DNA of 64,000 bases from Streptomyces sp. NBC_00620 (GCF_026341825.1 NZ_JAPENY010000001.1:2604001-2668000); one strand, 5' to 3'. Counted from the stretch's first letter, positions 35,517-44,747 are shown. Notes: generated from the sequence alone by a model not told the origin. Numbers and translations: made by a program.

Positions 35517-36374
35517 TCAGCGCGCGTACTCTTTGGCGATATCCGCGATGAATTGCCGCGATTGCTCCACATTGAGGGCCTGCGCCCGCAAATGCTCATA
35601 CATCACGCTGTACTTCTGGACGTCGTTCGCCTTCTCCAGGTACAGGTCGCTGGTGACGCCCTCGATGTAGACGACGCTCGAGTCCGCCGCGTCGGGGAAC
35701 TCCAGGATCGCGTACTGCCCGTTCAGTCCCGGATGCGCGCCCATGTCGAAGGGGATCACCTGCACGGTGACGTGCGGGAGCTGGGACTGCTCGACGAGGT
35801 GCTCCAACTGCTCGCGCATCAGGGAGCGGTTGCCGACGGCGCGGCGCAGGGCGGCCTCGTCCAGGACGGTCCACAGCCGGAGCGGGTTCTCCGGTGCGGA
35901 GATACGTTCCTGTCGGCGGAGTCTCACCTGGACGCGCTTGTCGATGTCGCCGGTGGCGGTCTCCGGCAGCGCACCGGCGATCAGGGCCTCCGCGTACGGC
36001 CGGGTCTGCAACAGGCCCGGGACGACCTGGGGGTCGTACACGCGCAGGCTCGCCGCGTCGGTTTCCAGCCCGATGTAGACGCTGTACGGGATGTCGCCGA
36101 AGGAGTGCCACCAGCCCTGCTGGCGCGAGTCCTTGGCCATCTGCATCAGGGAGTCGACGATGCGGACGTCCTCGACCTCGTAGACCCCGCACAGGTCGCG
36201 GACGTCGCGCTGGCTGATGCTGCGCCGCCCGTTCTCCAGGCGGCTGATCTTCGACTGGGAGACCAGCAGTCGCTCGGCGACCTCTTCGGCCGTCATGCCC
36301 TTGAGCTCACGGAGCCGGCGCAGCTCCTGGCCCAGCCGGCGCCGCCGGACGGTGGGATTGACACTTGACGCCAC
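35517..36374 (-). CDS. XRE/DUF5753 regulator, module 3
   Basis: A 285-residue WhiJ-like regulator. The helix-turn-helix spans about 14-70 (LRRLRELKGMTAEEVAERLL, VSQSKISRLENGRRSISQRD). The DUF5753 domain shows GWWHSFGDIPYSVYIGLETD, VVPGLLQTRPYAEALI, LEHLVEQSQLPHVTVQVIPF and VYIEGVTSDLYLEKANDVQK. It starts with GTG at 36374. Unlike modules 1 and 2 it has no adjacent HATPase gene. A dyad at 36414-36429 lies about 40 bases upstream, a position comparable to that in module 1. Confidence 0.92.
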   Translation of the reverse strand: MASSVNPTVRRRRLGQELRRLRELKGMTAEEVAERLLVSQSKISRLENGRRSISQRDVRDLCGVYEVEDVRIVDSLMQMAKDSRQQGWWHSFGDIPYSVYIGLETDAASLRVYDPQVVPGLLQTRPYAEALIAGALPETATGDIDKRVQVRLRRQERISAPENPLRLWTVLDEAALRRAVGNRSLMREQLEHLVEQSQLPHVTVQVIPFDMGAHPGLNGQYAILEFPDAADSSVVYIEGVTSDLYLEKANDVQKYSVMYEHLRAQALNVEQSRQFIADIAKEYAR

Positions 36375-36413
36375 GGGACGTGCACCTCCGGCTGCGGGCC
36401 TCTACTTTGCGTA

Positions 36414-36429
36414 TCTGCTGTTGAGCAGA
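36414..36429. promoter_or_regulatory. Dyad upstream of XRE regulator 3
   Basis: TCTGCT-GTTG-AGCAGA is a perfect 6-bp inverted repeat 40 bases upstream of the regulator start. It is a candidate autoregulatory site by position. Confidence 0.35.
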
Positions 36430-36738
36430 CTGCCACCAAGGTGCTTTCTACCGCTGGGAAACAGCGGATATGCGCTGGGTACACGCCAGTTCGGACTTCC
36501 GGCCGGTATCTGGCTGGTAAGAGCGCATGTATGTGCGGCCGCGACAGGTCATGGTTGAGGCCTGCATAGAAGGCCTGCATATGCGGCCGCGCGGGGCGGT
36601 GGGGCCGTGTCGTCGTCCGGACGTACGGTCTCATCGCCCCGCGCGAGCCAGCGGCTCCCGAACCGGATCCTGGGGACTGCGGTGCGGCGCTGGTGGTGCG
36701 GGTCCTGCTGTTCGTGCGTTGTGCCGTGGGACTGCGGC
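36430..36738. other. Intergenic region with short direct repeats
   Basis: No supported gene is seen here. It contains AGGCCTGCATA twice in tandem (36558-36568 and 36571-36581), flanked by two TGCGGCCGCG sites (36534-36543 and 36582-36591). It separates XRE regulator 3 from the GPP34-type gene end. Confidence 0.5.
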
Positions 36739-37494
36739 TCAGTGGGCCACGGCGCGCGCCATGGAACTGTGGCGCGGTTGCATCGGAACACCGCGGGCGG
36801 GTTCCGGTGCGGACCTGACTCCGGCGGTGGCCGGACGGCCTGCCGGTGCCGGGCTGCGGCGTGGCTGAGCGGCCACACCGTTCTGGACGTCCATGACCGC
36901 GTGTGCCACGAGGCCGCCCATGGGGTCGTGCCTGATCAGATCCCGTAGCCGGGAGCGGGACGAGCGTCCCTCATTACCCGGATACAGGTGCTTGCCGAGT
37001 CCGACCGCGTGGGCCAGTGCGGCGAGCGCCGCGGTCCGCGGGTCCGGCGGGACGCCGGTGCGGATCGCGCTGTCCAGCCGGGCCTTGATCTCCCGGCTGA
37101 TTTCCGTGTCCGTCGCTTGGTAGCGAGTCGTCGGAAGCACCCCGCACATCTGGCCGGCCACGGCATGGACCATGCCGCACCTCTCCAGATGCGAGAGATA
37201 GGTCTGGCGCAGCCCCAGTCGGGGTCCGCCAATCCAGTTCACTGCGCGTACGGGTGCTCCGCGTCGGCGAAGCAGTTCCAACGCACAGTCCAGTGTTGGA
37301 TCTCCAGTCGGCCGTGGTACGACCACGGCGATACGATCCCCGTCCGGGGCTATCCGTCCGGCCAGCGCCAGCTCCACTAGCTGTGCTCCGGCCAGACCGA
37401 GGTCGAGCGACTGCGGCTGTGCGGTGGTACCCGTGGTCGGGTCCAGCGCCAGCAGAAGAAGCTCTTCCGGAATTGATCTGCGGCTCCTGCCCAT
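36739..37494 (-). CDS. GOLPH3/GPP34 (VPS74)-family protein
   Basis: A 251-residue protein of the GPP34 family, which in eukaryotes binds phosphatidylinositol-4-phosphate at the Golgi. In Streptomyces it occurs as several uncharacterised paralogues. Diagnostic segments are IPEELLLLALDPTTGTTAQP, LGLAGAQLVELALAGRIAPD, then RQTYLSHLERCGMVHAV and ARLDSAIRTGVPPDPRTAAL. Residues from about 205 are a Pro/Ala/Arg-rich tail not part of the domain. The bacterial role is unknown; membrane association is plausible. Its promoter region (37495-37739) is shared with the divergent carboxypeptidase gene. Confidence 0.85.
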   Translation of the reverse strand: MGRSRRSIPEELLLLALDPTTGTTAQPQSLDLGLAGAQLVELALAGRIAPDGDRIAVVVPRPTGDPTLDCALELLRRRGAPVRAVNWIGGPRLGLRQTYLSHLERCGMVHAVAGQMCGVLPTTRYQATDTEISREIKARLDSAIRTGVPPDPRTAALAALAHAVGLGKHLYPGNEGRSSRSRLRDLIRHDPMGGLVAHAVMDVQNGVAAQPRRSPAPAGRPATAGVRSAPEPARGVPMQPRHSSMARAVAH

Positions 37495-37739
37495 CCATGC
37501 CTCCCCGCGTGGATGAATGACAGGGTGACCCCTCTCACATTCATCTGTCGAGAGGGCGTGACCGGTTCGTAGTGGAACCGGTAGGTATGTCGTTCTCGTC
37601 TACCGCGGAGGACAAGCCCCCACACAGGACACTGGTACATGGTTCGGACAGCGGTGTCCGGGCGGCGGGTCAAGGGTTTTCACGGGTTTTCACGGTTCGG
37701 TTGGCGCACTGCGGGTGTGCGCCGCAGGAGGAGGCATCG

Positions 37740-40700
37740 GTGGCGGGCGAGTCCCCCGACAGGTCGAAGCAACACGAGTCGTCGGCATCGGCGTCGTCGG
37801 GAGAACCGACGCCGGGGACGGCGGCCGCGGTTCCGGGTCCGACGCGGGGGGGCGGGGCTTCGGCCTCGGCTGCGTCCTCGGCCCCGGCCGACCCGCGTTT
37901 GGGGTTGGCCCGAGAGCGGGCGGCCACGGTGCGGGTGGATCAGGCCACGGCGGTCTTCTCGACGCGGGCGGTGACCGACGGGGCGGTCGGGACGGGGGCC
38001 GAGGGTTTGTCGGGTTCCGGTGGTTCGTCCGGGTCCGACGGTTCGTCGGGGGCGGAGCGGTCTGGAGACGCCGGTACGGGGGCGGCCGAGAGTGGGTTGC
38101 CGGGTGACGCGCGGCTTCGGGCGGCGGTTGCCGCGTGGGTTGCGGGGGCGGATACGGACCCGGAAGCGGACCCGGATGCGGAGGCGTCCTCGGGTGACGC
38201 CGAGGACGGGGACGCCGATGCGGCTGCGGTGAGTGGCGCTTCCGGTGAGGGCTCCACGGCCGGTGCGGATGGCGTTGGTGAGGAGGCGGACGCCGCGGGC
38301 GATGTGGCTGGTGGTGGCCGGTTCTCCCAGGGCGGTGCCTCCACGTCTGTCGGTGCGACGGACGTCGGTGAGGAGCCGGAGGGGGATACCCCGTCCGAGG
38401 CGGGCGCCGAGGCGGAGGACGCCGACGGGACCGCGAGTGCGGCGGGTGCCGCGGCGGAGGGCGCTGGGGAGTCCGGCGGGGGCGATGAGCCGCGGGCTGC
38501 TGTCGGCTCCGGGAGCGTGTCCACGTCCGCGACAGCGACCGAGGGCGACACGGATGTCGACGTGGTGCCTGCTGACGCCGAGCGTTCCGCTGCCGCTGCG
38601 GAGAGCGCGTCCGGGCGTGAGGCGGATGCCGGCGCGGAGCCTGCCGCGAGCGCGAGCGGTGGGACCGAGACTGCCGCCAGTGCCAGTGCCAGCACCGCGC
38701 CTGAGGCGGATGCCAGCGCGGCGTCTGCCGTCAGCCCCAGCGCTGACACTGAGCCCGCCGCCGGCCCCAGCACCGAGCCTGGGGTGGCCGCCGAGCGGGC
38801 CACTGACGCTGCCGATGCGGAGAGCGCGTCCGGGGGTAAGGCGGATGCCGGCGAGGCGCCTGCCGCCGGCACCAGTGCTGGCACTGAGCCCGCCGCCGGC
38901 CCCAGCCCCAGTACCGAGCCTGGGGTGGCCGCCGAGCGGGACGCTGACGCTGCGGAGAGCGCATCCGCCCCCGACGCGGATGCTGACGCCGAACCTGCCG
39001 CAAGCGCTGACGCCAAGCCCGAGGCGGACGCCGAGCCGCCCGCTGCCGAGGTCGTCTCCGCGCGGGACGCCGACGCCGCCCCCAAGGCCGCCGAGCGCGA
39101 CTCCGGCGAACCCTCTGACGAGGGCACGGAGCCCAGCCCGGAGGACTCCCCGAAGGACTCCCCGAAGGGCCCCGCCGAGGAGCCCAAGGCCCCCAAGCCG
39201 CCCCTCGTGGACCAGCCCACCGGCGTCTTCAGGACCCCCCGCCGCCCGGCGGTGGACCAGCCCACCACCATGCTCAAGCTGGGCAGCACCAAGCCGCCCA
39301 CCGACAAGCCAGTCGACACGCCCGTGCCCCCCGCCGAACGCACCAGCAAGTTCGTCGCGCTCAAGCCGCTCGACGAACCCGCACCGGCGAAGCCGAAGGC
39401 GACCCCGCCCCCTGCCCCCGGGGCCACCGCCGCGCTTCCGCAGGTCGGTCCCGAGCGCACCACCCAGCAGCCTCTGCCGCCCAAGCCGCCGCTGGACCTG
39501 CTGGCCGAGCTGACGAACACGCCGCCGCCCCGGCAGACCCCGGTACGGACGATCGTGCGGCGGGTCAAGATCTGGACCCCGCTGGTCCTGCTGCTCGCGG
39601 TGATCTTTGCAGTCGTACAGGCCGTGCGCCCCCTCCCGGCGACGGGCCTCACGCTCACCGCGGACGCGACCTACACCTTCGAGGGCGGCACGCTCGACCT
39701 GCCCTGGCCCGGTCAGGGCCAGTCGGCGATCGAGGTCGAGGGAGTCGGCAGCCTCGGTACCGACGGCAAGCAGACCGCCGCCCCCATCGCGAGCGTCGCG
39801 AAGATCATGACGGCGTACGTGATCCTTCAGGACCACCCGCTGAAGGGGGACGAGGGCGGCGAGAAGATCACCGTCGACCAGCAGGCCGAGGACGAGTCGA
39901 AGAACGTGGACGAGTCGACGGCGCCCATGACGAAGGGACAGCAGTTCACGGAGCGCCAGATGCTCCAGCTGCTGATGATCCCGTCGGGCAACAACGCGGC
40001 ACGCCTGCTGGCCCGTTGGGACTCCGACAACGACACCTTCGTCGCCAAGATGAACGACGCCGCCAAGAAGCTCGGCATGACGAACTCGACGTACACGGAC
40101 CCGAGCGGTCTGGAGAAGACGACGGTGAGCACCGCCACCGACCAGCTCAAGCTGGCCAAGGAGGTCATGCAGAACCCGGTGTTCGCGAGCATCGTCGGGA
40201 TGGCCAGCGCGAAGATCCCCGGGCTCGACGGCACCATCTACAACAACAACGACCTGCTGGTGAACCAGGTCGGCGTGATCGGTCTCAAGACGGGCTCGTC
40301 GACGCCGGCGGGCGGCAACCTGGTGTGGGCCGCGACCAAGACCGTGAACGGCAAGACACAGACCGTCTACGGCGCGGTCCTCGGCCAGAACGCCGGCACG
40401 GGCAAGGTCTGGGACAGCCTCAAACTGGCGCTCACCAACAGCCAGAAGCTGATCGACACGGTCCAGCAGAGCCTGACGGCGGCCACGGTGGTGAAGAAGG
40501 GCGACGTCGTCGGCTACGTGGACGACCAGCTCGGCGGCCAGACGCCTGTCGTCGCCACCAAGAACATGACGGCGGTCGGCTGGCCCGGTCTGAAGACGAA
40601 GCTCTCGATCGGCACCGCCGGTGGCGATACGGTTCCGCACTCGGGCAAGGCGGGCACGGTGGTCGGCGAGCTGACGGTCGGCGACGGTTCCAGTCACGCC

Positions 40701-40775
40701 GTGAAGATCCCCGTCGCGCTTCAGTCGGACCTCGCCGAACCGGGCTTCGGAGCCAAGCTGACCCGAGTCGGCTGA
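37740..40775 (+). CDS. D-alanyl-D-alanine carboxypeptidase (S11) with about 600-residue disordered N-terminus
   Basis: A 1011-residue membrane-anchored penicillin-binding protein. The C-terminal third is an S11 carboxypeptidase that trims peptidoglycan stem peptides: SVAK (Ser685, Lys688), SGN (749-751) and KTG (850-852). One transmembrane helix lies near 612-632 (WTPLVLLLAVIFAVVQAV). Before it are about 600 cytosolic residues rich in Ala, Ser, Glu, Asp and Pro, including an internal repeat. The motif VDQ-x-T-x-x-(F/L) occurs three times (Thr70, Thr494, Thr509) and may be kinase-phosphorylated. The start is GTG 37740, with GGAGGAGG six bases upstream; an earlier ATG would place that site inside the gene. 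Normal S11 enzymes are about 400 residues. Confidence 0.9.
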   Translation: MAGESPDRSKQHESSASASSGEPTPGTAAAVPGPTRGGGASASAASSAPADPRLGLARERAATVRVDQATAVFSTRAVTDGAVGTGAEGLSGSGGSSGSDGSSGAERSGDAGTGAAESGLPGDARLRAAVAAWVAGADTDPEADPDAEASSGDAEDGDADAAAVSGASGEGSTAGADGVGEEADAAGDVAGGGRFSQGGASTSVGATDVGEEPEGDTPSEAGAEAEDADGTASAAGAAAEGAGESGGGDEPRAAVGSGSVSTSATATEGDTDVDVVPADAERSAAAAESASGREADAGAEPAASASGGTETAASASASTAPEADASAASAVSPSADTEPAAGPSTEPGVAAERATDAADAESASGGKADAGEAPAAGTSAGTEPAAGPSPSTEPGVAAERDADAAESASAPDADADAEPAASADAKPEADAEPPAAEVVSARDADAAPKAAERDSGEPSDEGTEPSPEDSPKDSPKGPAEEPKAPKPPLVDQPTGVFRTPRRPAVDQPTTMLKLGSTKPPTDKPVDTPVPPAERTSKFVALKPLDEPAPAKPKATPPPAPGATAALPQVGPERTTQQPLPPKPPLDLLAELTNTPPPRQTPVRTIVRRVKIWTPLVLLLAVIFAVVQAVRPLPATGLTLTADATYTFEGGTLDLPWPGQGQSAIEVEGVGSLGTDGKQTAAPIASVAKIMTAYVILQDHPLKGDEGGEKITVDQQAEDESKNVDESTAPMTKGQQFTERQMLQLLMIPSGNNAARLLARWDSDNDTFVAKMNDAAKKLGMTNSTYTDPSGLEKTTVSTATDQLKLAKEVMQNPVFASIVGMASAKIPGLDGTIYNNNDLLVNQVGVIGLKTGSSTPAGGNLVWAATKTVNGKTQTVYGAVLGQNAGTGKVWDSLKLALTNSQKLIDTVQQSLTAATVVKKGDVVGYVDDQLGGQTPVVATKNMTAVGWPGLKTKLSIGTAGGDTVPHSGKAGTVVGELTVGDGSSHAVKIPVALQSDLAEPGFGAKLTRVG
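38747..38970 (+). repeat. In-gene direct repeat in the carboxypeptidase tail
   Basis: Two blocks starting at 38747 and 38882 (period 135 bases) are nearly identical for about 85 bases. They encode TEPAAGPS-x-TEPGVAAER and A-x-SAS segments. The repeat keeps the reading frame, so it reflects expansion of the disordered tail. Confidence 0.7.
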
Positions 40776-40999
40776 CCGGCGCGAAACCGGCTCGCACCAG
40801 CGGAACGGGCGTACGCCGGAGGGCGCCCGCGAATCGCGGGAACACCGCGTGAACGCCCTCCGAACGCCCCGTACCCCGCCGATGACGCCCCACCCGGGCG
40901 CTCACCGGCGGGGTGCGTGCTAGCGTCGCTAAGCGGCCTGGTCGCGGGCCGCGGGTCCCGGCCGAAGAGCGGAAAACGGGACACTGGGAGTGCCTTGCA

Positions 41000-42973
41000 G
41001 TGGCGACAGCGGAGCCGACACACGCCGATGACGCCGATCCGGGCAGCCCAGGATCAGGCCCGCGAATACCACTGCCCGCCCGCACGCAACTCGACGAGTC
41101 CCCTACGCGGGACAACGAGTCCCGTACGCAAGACAGCGAGCCCTCTGCGCACAGCGACGAGTCCCGCACGCACAACGGCGCGCATAACGAGGCACAGAAC
41201 GACGCGCACGGCGACACGCACAACGACGCGCACGACGAGACGTCCAGCACCCGGCAAAACCCGCTGACCCGTCTCCTCCTCCGGCACCCCATCATCCTCG
41301 CCACCGCCCTCGCGGGCGTACTGCACGTCGTCTGGTTCTTCACGTTTGCGAACAGTGGCGGGGACCTCGCGGCGCAGGACGCGTGGGCGGAGTTCGTGGG
41401 CCAGCATCCGGACTCGGCGTACAACCTCGCCTGGTACGGCGGAATGCACCCGGTGTCGTACAGCGTGGTGTCGCCGTATCTGATGTCCGTGCTCGGCGTC
41501 CGTACGACGATGATGATCGCGGGGACGATCTCGGCGGGCCTGCTGACGTTGATCCTGATCCGCAGCAAGGCGGTGCGGCAGCCGCTGTGGCCGGCTCTCG
41601 CGGGCGTGTTCGCCCTCCTCTGCAACGCCGCCTCGGGCCGGGTGACGTACGGCCTCGGCATGGTGTTCGCGCTCGCCGCGGCCGCCGTCGTCTTCTGCTG
41701 GCCGTACCGCTGGCGCTACAAACGCTGGGCGAAGGCCCTGTGCGCGGCGCCGCTCGCCGCGCTCGCGACCGCCTCGTCGCCGGTGGCGGGCCTGTTCGTC
41801 GGCCTGGTCGCGGTGGCTCTGTTCCTCCAGAAACGCCGCCCGGGCGCGTACGCCCTCGGTATCGCGCCGACCGTCGTAGTGGCCCTCTCGGCCTGGCTGT
41901 TCCCCTTCTCCGGCACCCAGCCGATGGCCATCGGTTCGGCCTCGCTGCCCTTCCTGTCCGCGGTCGTCGTCTTCCTCCTCGTCCCCAAGGAGTGGAAGAC
42001 GGTACGGATCACGGCGGCGGTGTACGGCCTCTCCGTACTCCTCGTGTGGCTGATCAGCTCCCAGATCGGCTCCAACATCACGCGCCTGGCGATGCTGTTC
42101 GCGGGTGTCGTGCTGCTGGCCGCGCTGCCGTACACCGTGCCGCGCTCGCGCAAGTGGTACGCCATCGTCCTCGCCTTCGCCGGATTCACCGGGTGGATCG
42201 GCTTCAAGTCGGTCGACGACGTCGTGCATACGACACCGGCGGCGTCCTGGGCGCGCGAGCTCGCGCCGCTGGTGAACCAGCTCCAGGTCGTCGGTGCCGA
42301 GAAGGGCCGGGTGGAGGTGGTCCCGGCCCGCTCCCACCGCGAGGCCTCCGCTCTCGCCCCGTACGTCAACCTCGCCCGCGGCTGGAACCGCCAGGCCGAC
42401 ATGGAGCGCAACCCCCTCTTCTACGACGACACCCTCAACTCCGCGAACTACCACGAGTGGCTGCAGCGCTGGGCCGTCCACTACGTGGTGGTGCCGAAGG
42501 GGGAGCCCGACGGGGACGGCGCCGAACGCGAACGTGAGCTCGTGCAGCGCGGGATGCCCTACCTCGAGCAGATCTGGGGCGACGCGAACTGGCAGCTCTT
42601 CGCCGTGACCGATCCGGCGTCGCTCGCCGAGCCCAACGCCGTTGTCGAGCGGGCCGAACAGGGCGAGATGACCCTCCAGGTGAAGAAGGCCGGCCGCATC
42701 CTCATCCGCATCCCGTACTCCCCGTGGCTGAGCGTCGTCGACGCCGACGGCAAGAGCCTCAAGGCTCCGCAGGAGACGGAGGCGTCCAAGAACCGCGAGG
42801 ACGAAGACACCCCGAAGACGTACGAGAACGTCAACGGCTGCCTGATGCAGGCCCCGGAGAACGCCACGGGCGACAAGTGGACGGAGCTACTGGCTCCCAC
42901 GCCGGGGACCTATCGCCTGGCGGCGCCGTACCAACTTCCGCGGGGGACGCCTTGCCCGGAGGAGTTGCGGTAG
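41000..42973 (+). CDS. Polytopic membrane protein (arabinofuranosyltransferase/MFS-like) of unknown function
   Basis: A 657-residue protein. The first 85 residues are polar and contain short repeats rich in His, Asn, Asp and Thr (SRTHNGAHNEAQNDAHGDTH). About ten transmembrane helices follow (such as HPIILATALAGVLHVVWFFT and MMIAGTISAGLLTLILI), and then a C-terminal extracytoplasmic domain of about 210 residues beginning near AASWARELAPLVNQLQVVGA. This layout, many helices plus a soluble outer domain, resembles GT-C glycosyltransferases more than a transporter, although databases often call homologues MFS. The GTG at 41000 has GGGAG nine bases upstream. It follows the carboxypeptidase gene, hinting at an envelope role. 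Confidence 0.7.
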   Translation: MATAEPTHADDADPGSPGSGPRIPLPARTQLDESPTRDNESRTQDSEPSAHSDESRTHNGAHNEAQNDAHGDTHNDAHDETSSTRQNPLTRLLLRHPIILATALAGVLHVVWFFTFANSGGDLAAQDAWAEFVGQHPDSAYNLAWYGGMHPVSYSVVSPYLMSVLGVRTTMMIAGTISAGLLTLILIRSKAVRQPLWPALAGVFALLCNAASGRVTYGLGMVFALAAAAVVFCWPYRWRYKRWAKALCAAPLAALATASSPVAGLFVGLVAVALFLQKRRPGAYALGIAPTVVVALSAWLFPFSGTQPMAIGSASLPFLSAVVVFLLVPKEWKTVRITAAVYGLSVLLVWLISSQIGSNITRLAMLFAGVVLLAALPYTVPRSRKWYAIVLAFAGFTGWIGFKSVDDVVHTTPAASWARELAPLVNQLQVVGAEKGRVEVVPARSHREASALAPYVNLARGWNRQADMERNPLFYDDTLNSANYHEWLQRWAVHYVVVPKGEPDGDGAERERELVQRGMPYLEQIWGDANWQLFAVTDPASLAEPNAVVERAEQGEMTLQVKKAGRILIRIPYSPWLSVVDADGKSLKAPQETEASKNREDEDTPKTYENVNGCLMQAPENATGDKWTELLAPTPGTYRLAAPYQLPRGTPCPEELR

Positions 42974-42990
42974 TGGGGGTTGGGGGTGGG

Positions 42991-43206
42991 TTTTTCGCCC
43001 CCTCCGCCCCTACCCATTCCCGTCCCTTGGGGGCTCCGCCCCCAAACCCCCGCTCCTCAAACGCCGGAGGGGCTGAATATCTCCCCGGCCGGGGATAGAG
43101 GTTTTCAGCCCGTCCGGCGTTTGAGGACGAGCCCTTCGGGCGATCGGGGGTCTGGGGGCGGAGCCCCCAGGAACAAGGGACGGGTAGGGGCGGAGGGGGC
43201 GAAAAA
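42991..43206. repeat. Large intergenic inverted repeat, copy 2
   Basis: Arms 42991-43015 and 43182-43206 are perfectly complementary (25 bases). Inside is the same unit as copy 1 (CAGCCCGTCCGGCGTTTGAG, 43106-43125), the hairpin CTGGGGGC-GGA-GCCCCCAG and an additional inverted GGGGGCTCCGCCCCC block. It lies between convergent genes ending at 42973 and 43233. Confidence 0.8.
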
Positions 43207-43232
43207 CCACCCCCCACCCCCCCGAGGGCCCG

Positions 43233-44162
43233 TCACCTCACCGGAAACGCCACATCACACACCACATCCTCCGGCCCCGCCGCATCCCAGTCGGCGAAGT
43301 ACACCTCCCGGCAGGGACCGTCGTACGACAGCCCCTGCTCGGACATCCACGCCTCGACCGCCTCGAACGCCGCGAGGATCTGCGGATGAGCGACCTGCGC
43401 CTTGGTGATCCGGGCGTAGGCGAGCCGCCGAGCGGGCTCGACCCGCACCCGGGTCTCCCAGGCGCGCCCGGCCGAAGACGCCCACGCCCGCGCAGCGGCT
43501 TCGTCGGCGACGGGCACGCACGACTCGGCGGGCCCGTCACTCTCCTGGGAGACCTCGGCGTGGTAGACGACGAAGGGCGCCGCGGTGACCCCACCGCAGG
43601 CCCGGGCCCCCTCCTCCAGCCGCCCCAGCGACGCCCCGATCCACGCGGGCAACTCGGCGGCGAGCGTATGCCGCGTCTCGGCAAGCACCACCTGCTCGGG
43701 TACGTCCACCGTCTCGACCACGAACTTCCCGTACATCTCGGAACTCCTTCCCGACAGCCGTCCACGGAGGTACTCGGCAAGCGTCCGCTGCGAGGCGAAC
43801 CGCGCCTCCGCGTCCGCCCAGTACGAGGCGAGGAGCGCACCGGCCGAAGAGCCCTCCGCGTCGACGATCTCGGCGATACGCGAGAGGGGCATGTCGAGCT
43901 GGCGCAGAAGCGCGACCACACGGGCGCGTTCGGCCTGGTCGGCGCGGTAGTAGCGGTAGCCGCTGACCTCGTCGACGTACGCGGGGGCGAGCAGCCCGAG
44001 CCGGTCGTACAGCCGAAGCGCCTTGGGCGAGAGCCGCGCCCGTGCGGCGAACGCACCGATGGTGAGCAGCTCGCTCAGGCCCTGAGCGTCTTCAGAGCGT
44101 TCCGGGTGCTCCGGGTGCTCCGGGCGTTCGTCGTCCACGACCCCATCCTCATCCTCCGTCAC
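43233..44162 (-). CDS. MerR-family regulator with GyrI-like ligand domain
   Basis: A 309-residue regulator. Residues about 30-100 are the MerR winged helix (LTIGAFAARARLSPKALRLY, DRLGLLAPAYVDEVSGYRYY), followed by a dimerisation helix. Residues about 150-305 are a GyrI-like effector-binding domain (VVLAETRHTLAAELPAWIGA, EVYFADWDAAGPEDVVCDVAF read in parts), as in BmrR-type multidrug sensors. GTG 44162 has GGTGGAAGG upstream and is preferred over a GTG eight codons earlier. It lies 78 bases downstream of the glutathione peroxidase gene on the same strand; the regulated target is unknown. Confidence 0.88.
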   Translation of the reverse strand: MTEDEDGVVDDERPEHPEHPERSEDAQGLSELLTIGAFAARARLSPKALRLYDRLGLLAPAYVDEVSGYRYYRADQAERARVVALLRQLDMPLSRIAEIVDAEGSSAGALLASYWADAEARFASQRTLAEYLRGRLSGRSSEMYGKFVVETVDVPEQVVLAETRHTLAAELPAWIGASLGRLEEGARACGGVTAAPFVVYHAEVSQESDGPAESCVPVADEAAARAWASSAGRAWETRVRVEPARRLAYARITKAQVAHPQILAAFEAVEAWMSEQGLSYDGPCREVYFADWDAAGPEDVVCDVAFPVR

Positions 44163-44240
44163 CGGGCGCCTTCCACCCGGTGACACAGGACGGTGGTCCC
44201 TGCCCCAGGGGCAAGGTCAACCGGCAGGTCGACCGACAGC

Positions 44241-44738
44241 TCAGCCGATCGCCTTCGCCACCGCGGCCACGACCTCCGCCGACTCCGGCTCGGCCTGCGG
44301 CGAGAACCGCGCCGCAACGGCACCGTCCCGACCGATCAGGAACTTCTCGAAGTTCCAGCGGATGTCCCCGCTGTGCCCGTCGGCGTCCTCCGTGCCCACG
44401 AGCCGCTCGTACAGCCCGTGCCGCCCGTCCCCGTTCACGTCGACCTTCTCGGTCAGCGGGAAGGTCACGCCGTACGTCGCCGAGCAGAACTCGGCGATCT
44501 CCTCGGAGGTCCCGGGCTCCTGCCCCATGAACTGGTTGCACGGCACCCCGAGGACGGTGAACCCCTGGCCGGCATACCGCTCCTGCAGCCGCTCGAGGCC
44601 CGCGTACTGCGGGGTCAGCCCACACTTGGAGGCCACGTTCACAATGAGCACGGCCTTGCCCCGGTACTGCCCGAGATCCGCGGAACCGCCCTGCAGGGAA
44701 TCGATCTCTACATTGAGCACAGAGTTGTCAGTAGTCAT
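44241..44738 (-). CDS. Glutathione peroxidase family thiol peroxidase
   Basis: A 165-residue GPx-fold peroxidase. It reduces hydroperoxides with Cys39 in NVASKCGLTPQY; the Gln and Trp partners are expected in GVPCNQFMGQEPG and DIRWNFEKFLI. Cys replaces selenocysteine, so in actinobacteria the electron donor is probably thioredoxin or mycothiol-linked rather than glutathione. It sits nine bases downstream of the LLM oxidoreductase gene and is probably in the same transcript as that gene and the ABC ATPase. Confidence 0.93.
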   Translation of the reverse strand: MTTDNSVLNVEIDSLQGGSADLGQYRGKAVLIVNVASKCGLTPQYAGLERLQERYAGQGFTVLGVPCNQFMGQEPGTSEEIAEFCSATYGVTFPLTEKVDVNGDGRHGLYERLVGTEDADGHSGDIRWNFEKFLIGRDGAVAARFSPQAEPESAEVVAAVAKAIG

Positions 44739-44747
44739 AAACGGATG

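Noticed and set aside
38500..39070. Repeats in the carboxypeptidase gene considered as a CRISPR-like array
   Set aside because: The repeats are in frame, imperfect and encode Ala/Glu/Pro-rich protein. There are no spacers of uniform length and no cas genes.
37680..40697. Open frame of about 1000 codons on the minus strand opposite the carboxypeptidase
   Set aside because: It is a mirror of a low-complexity G+C-rich gene. The plus strand has SxxK, SxN and KTG motifs and a strong ribosome site.
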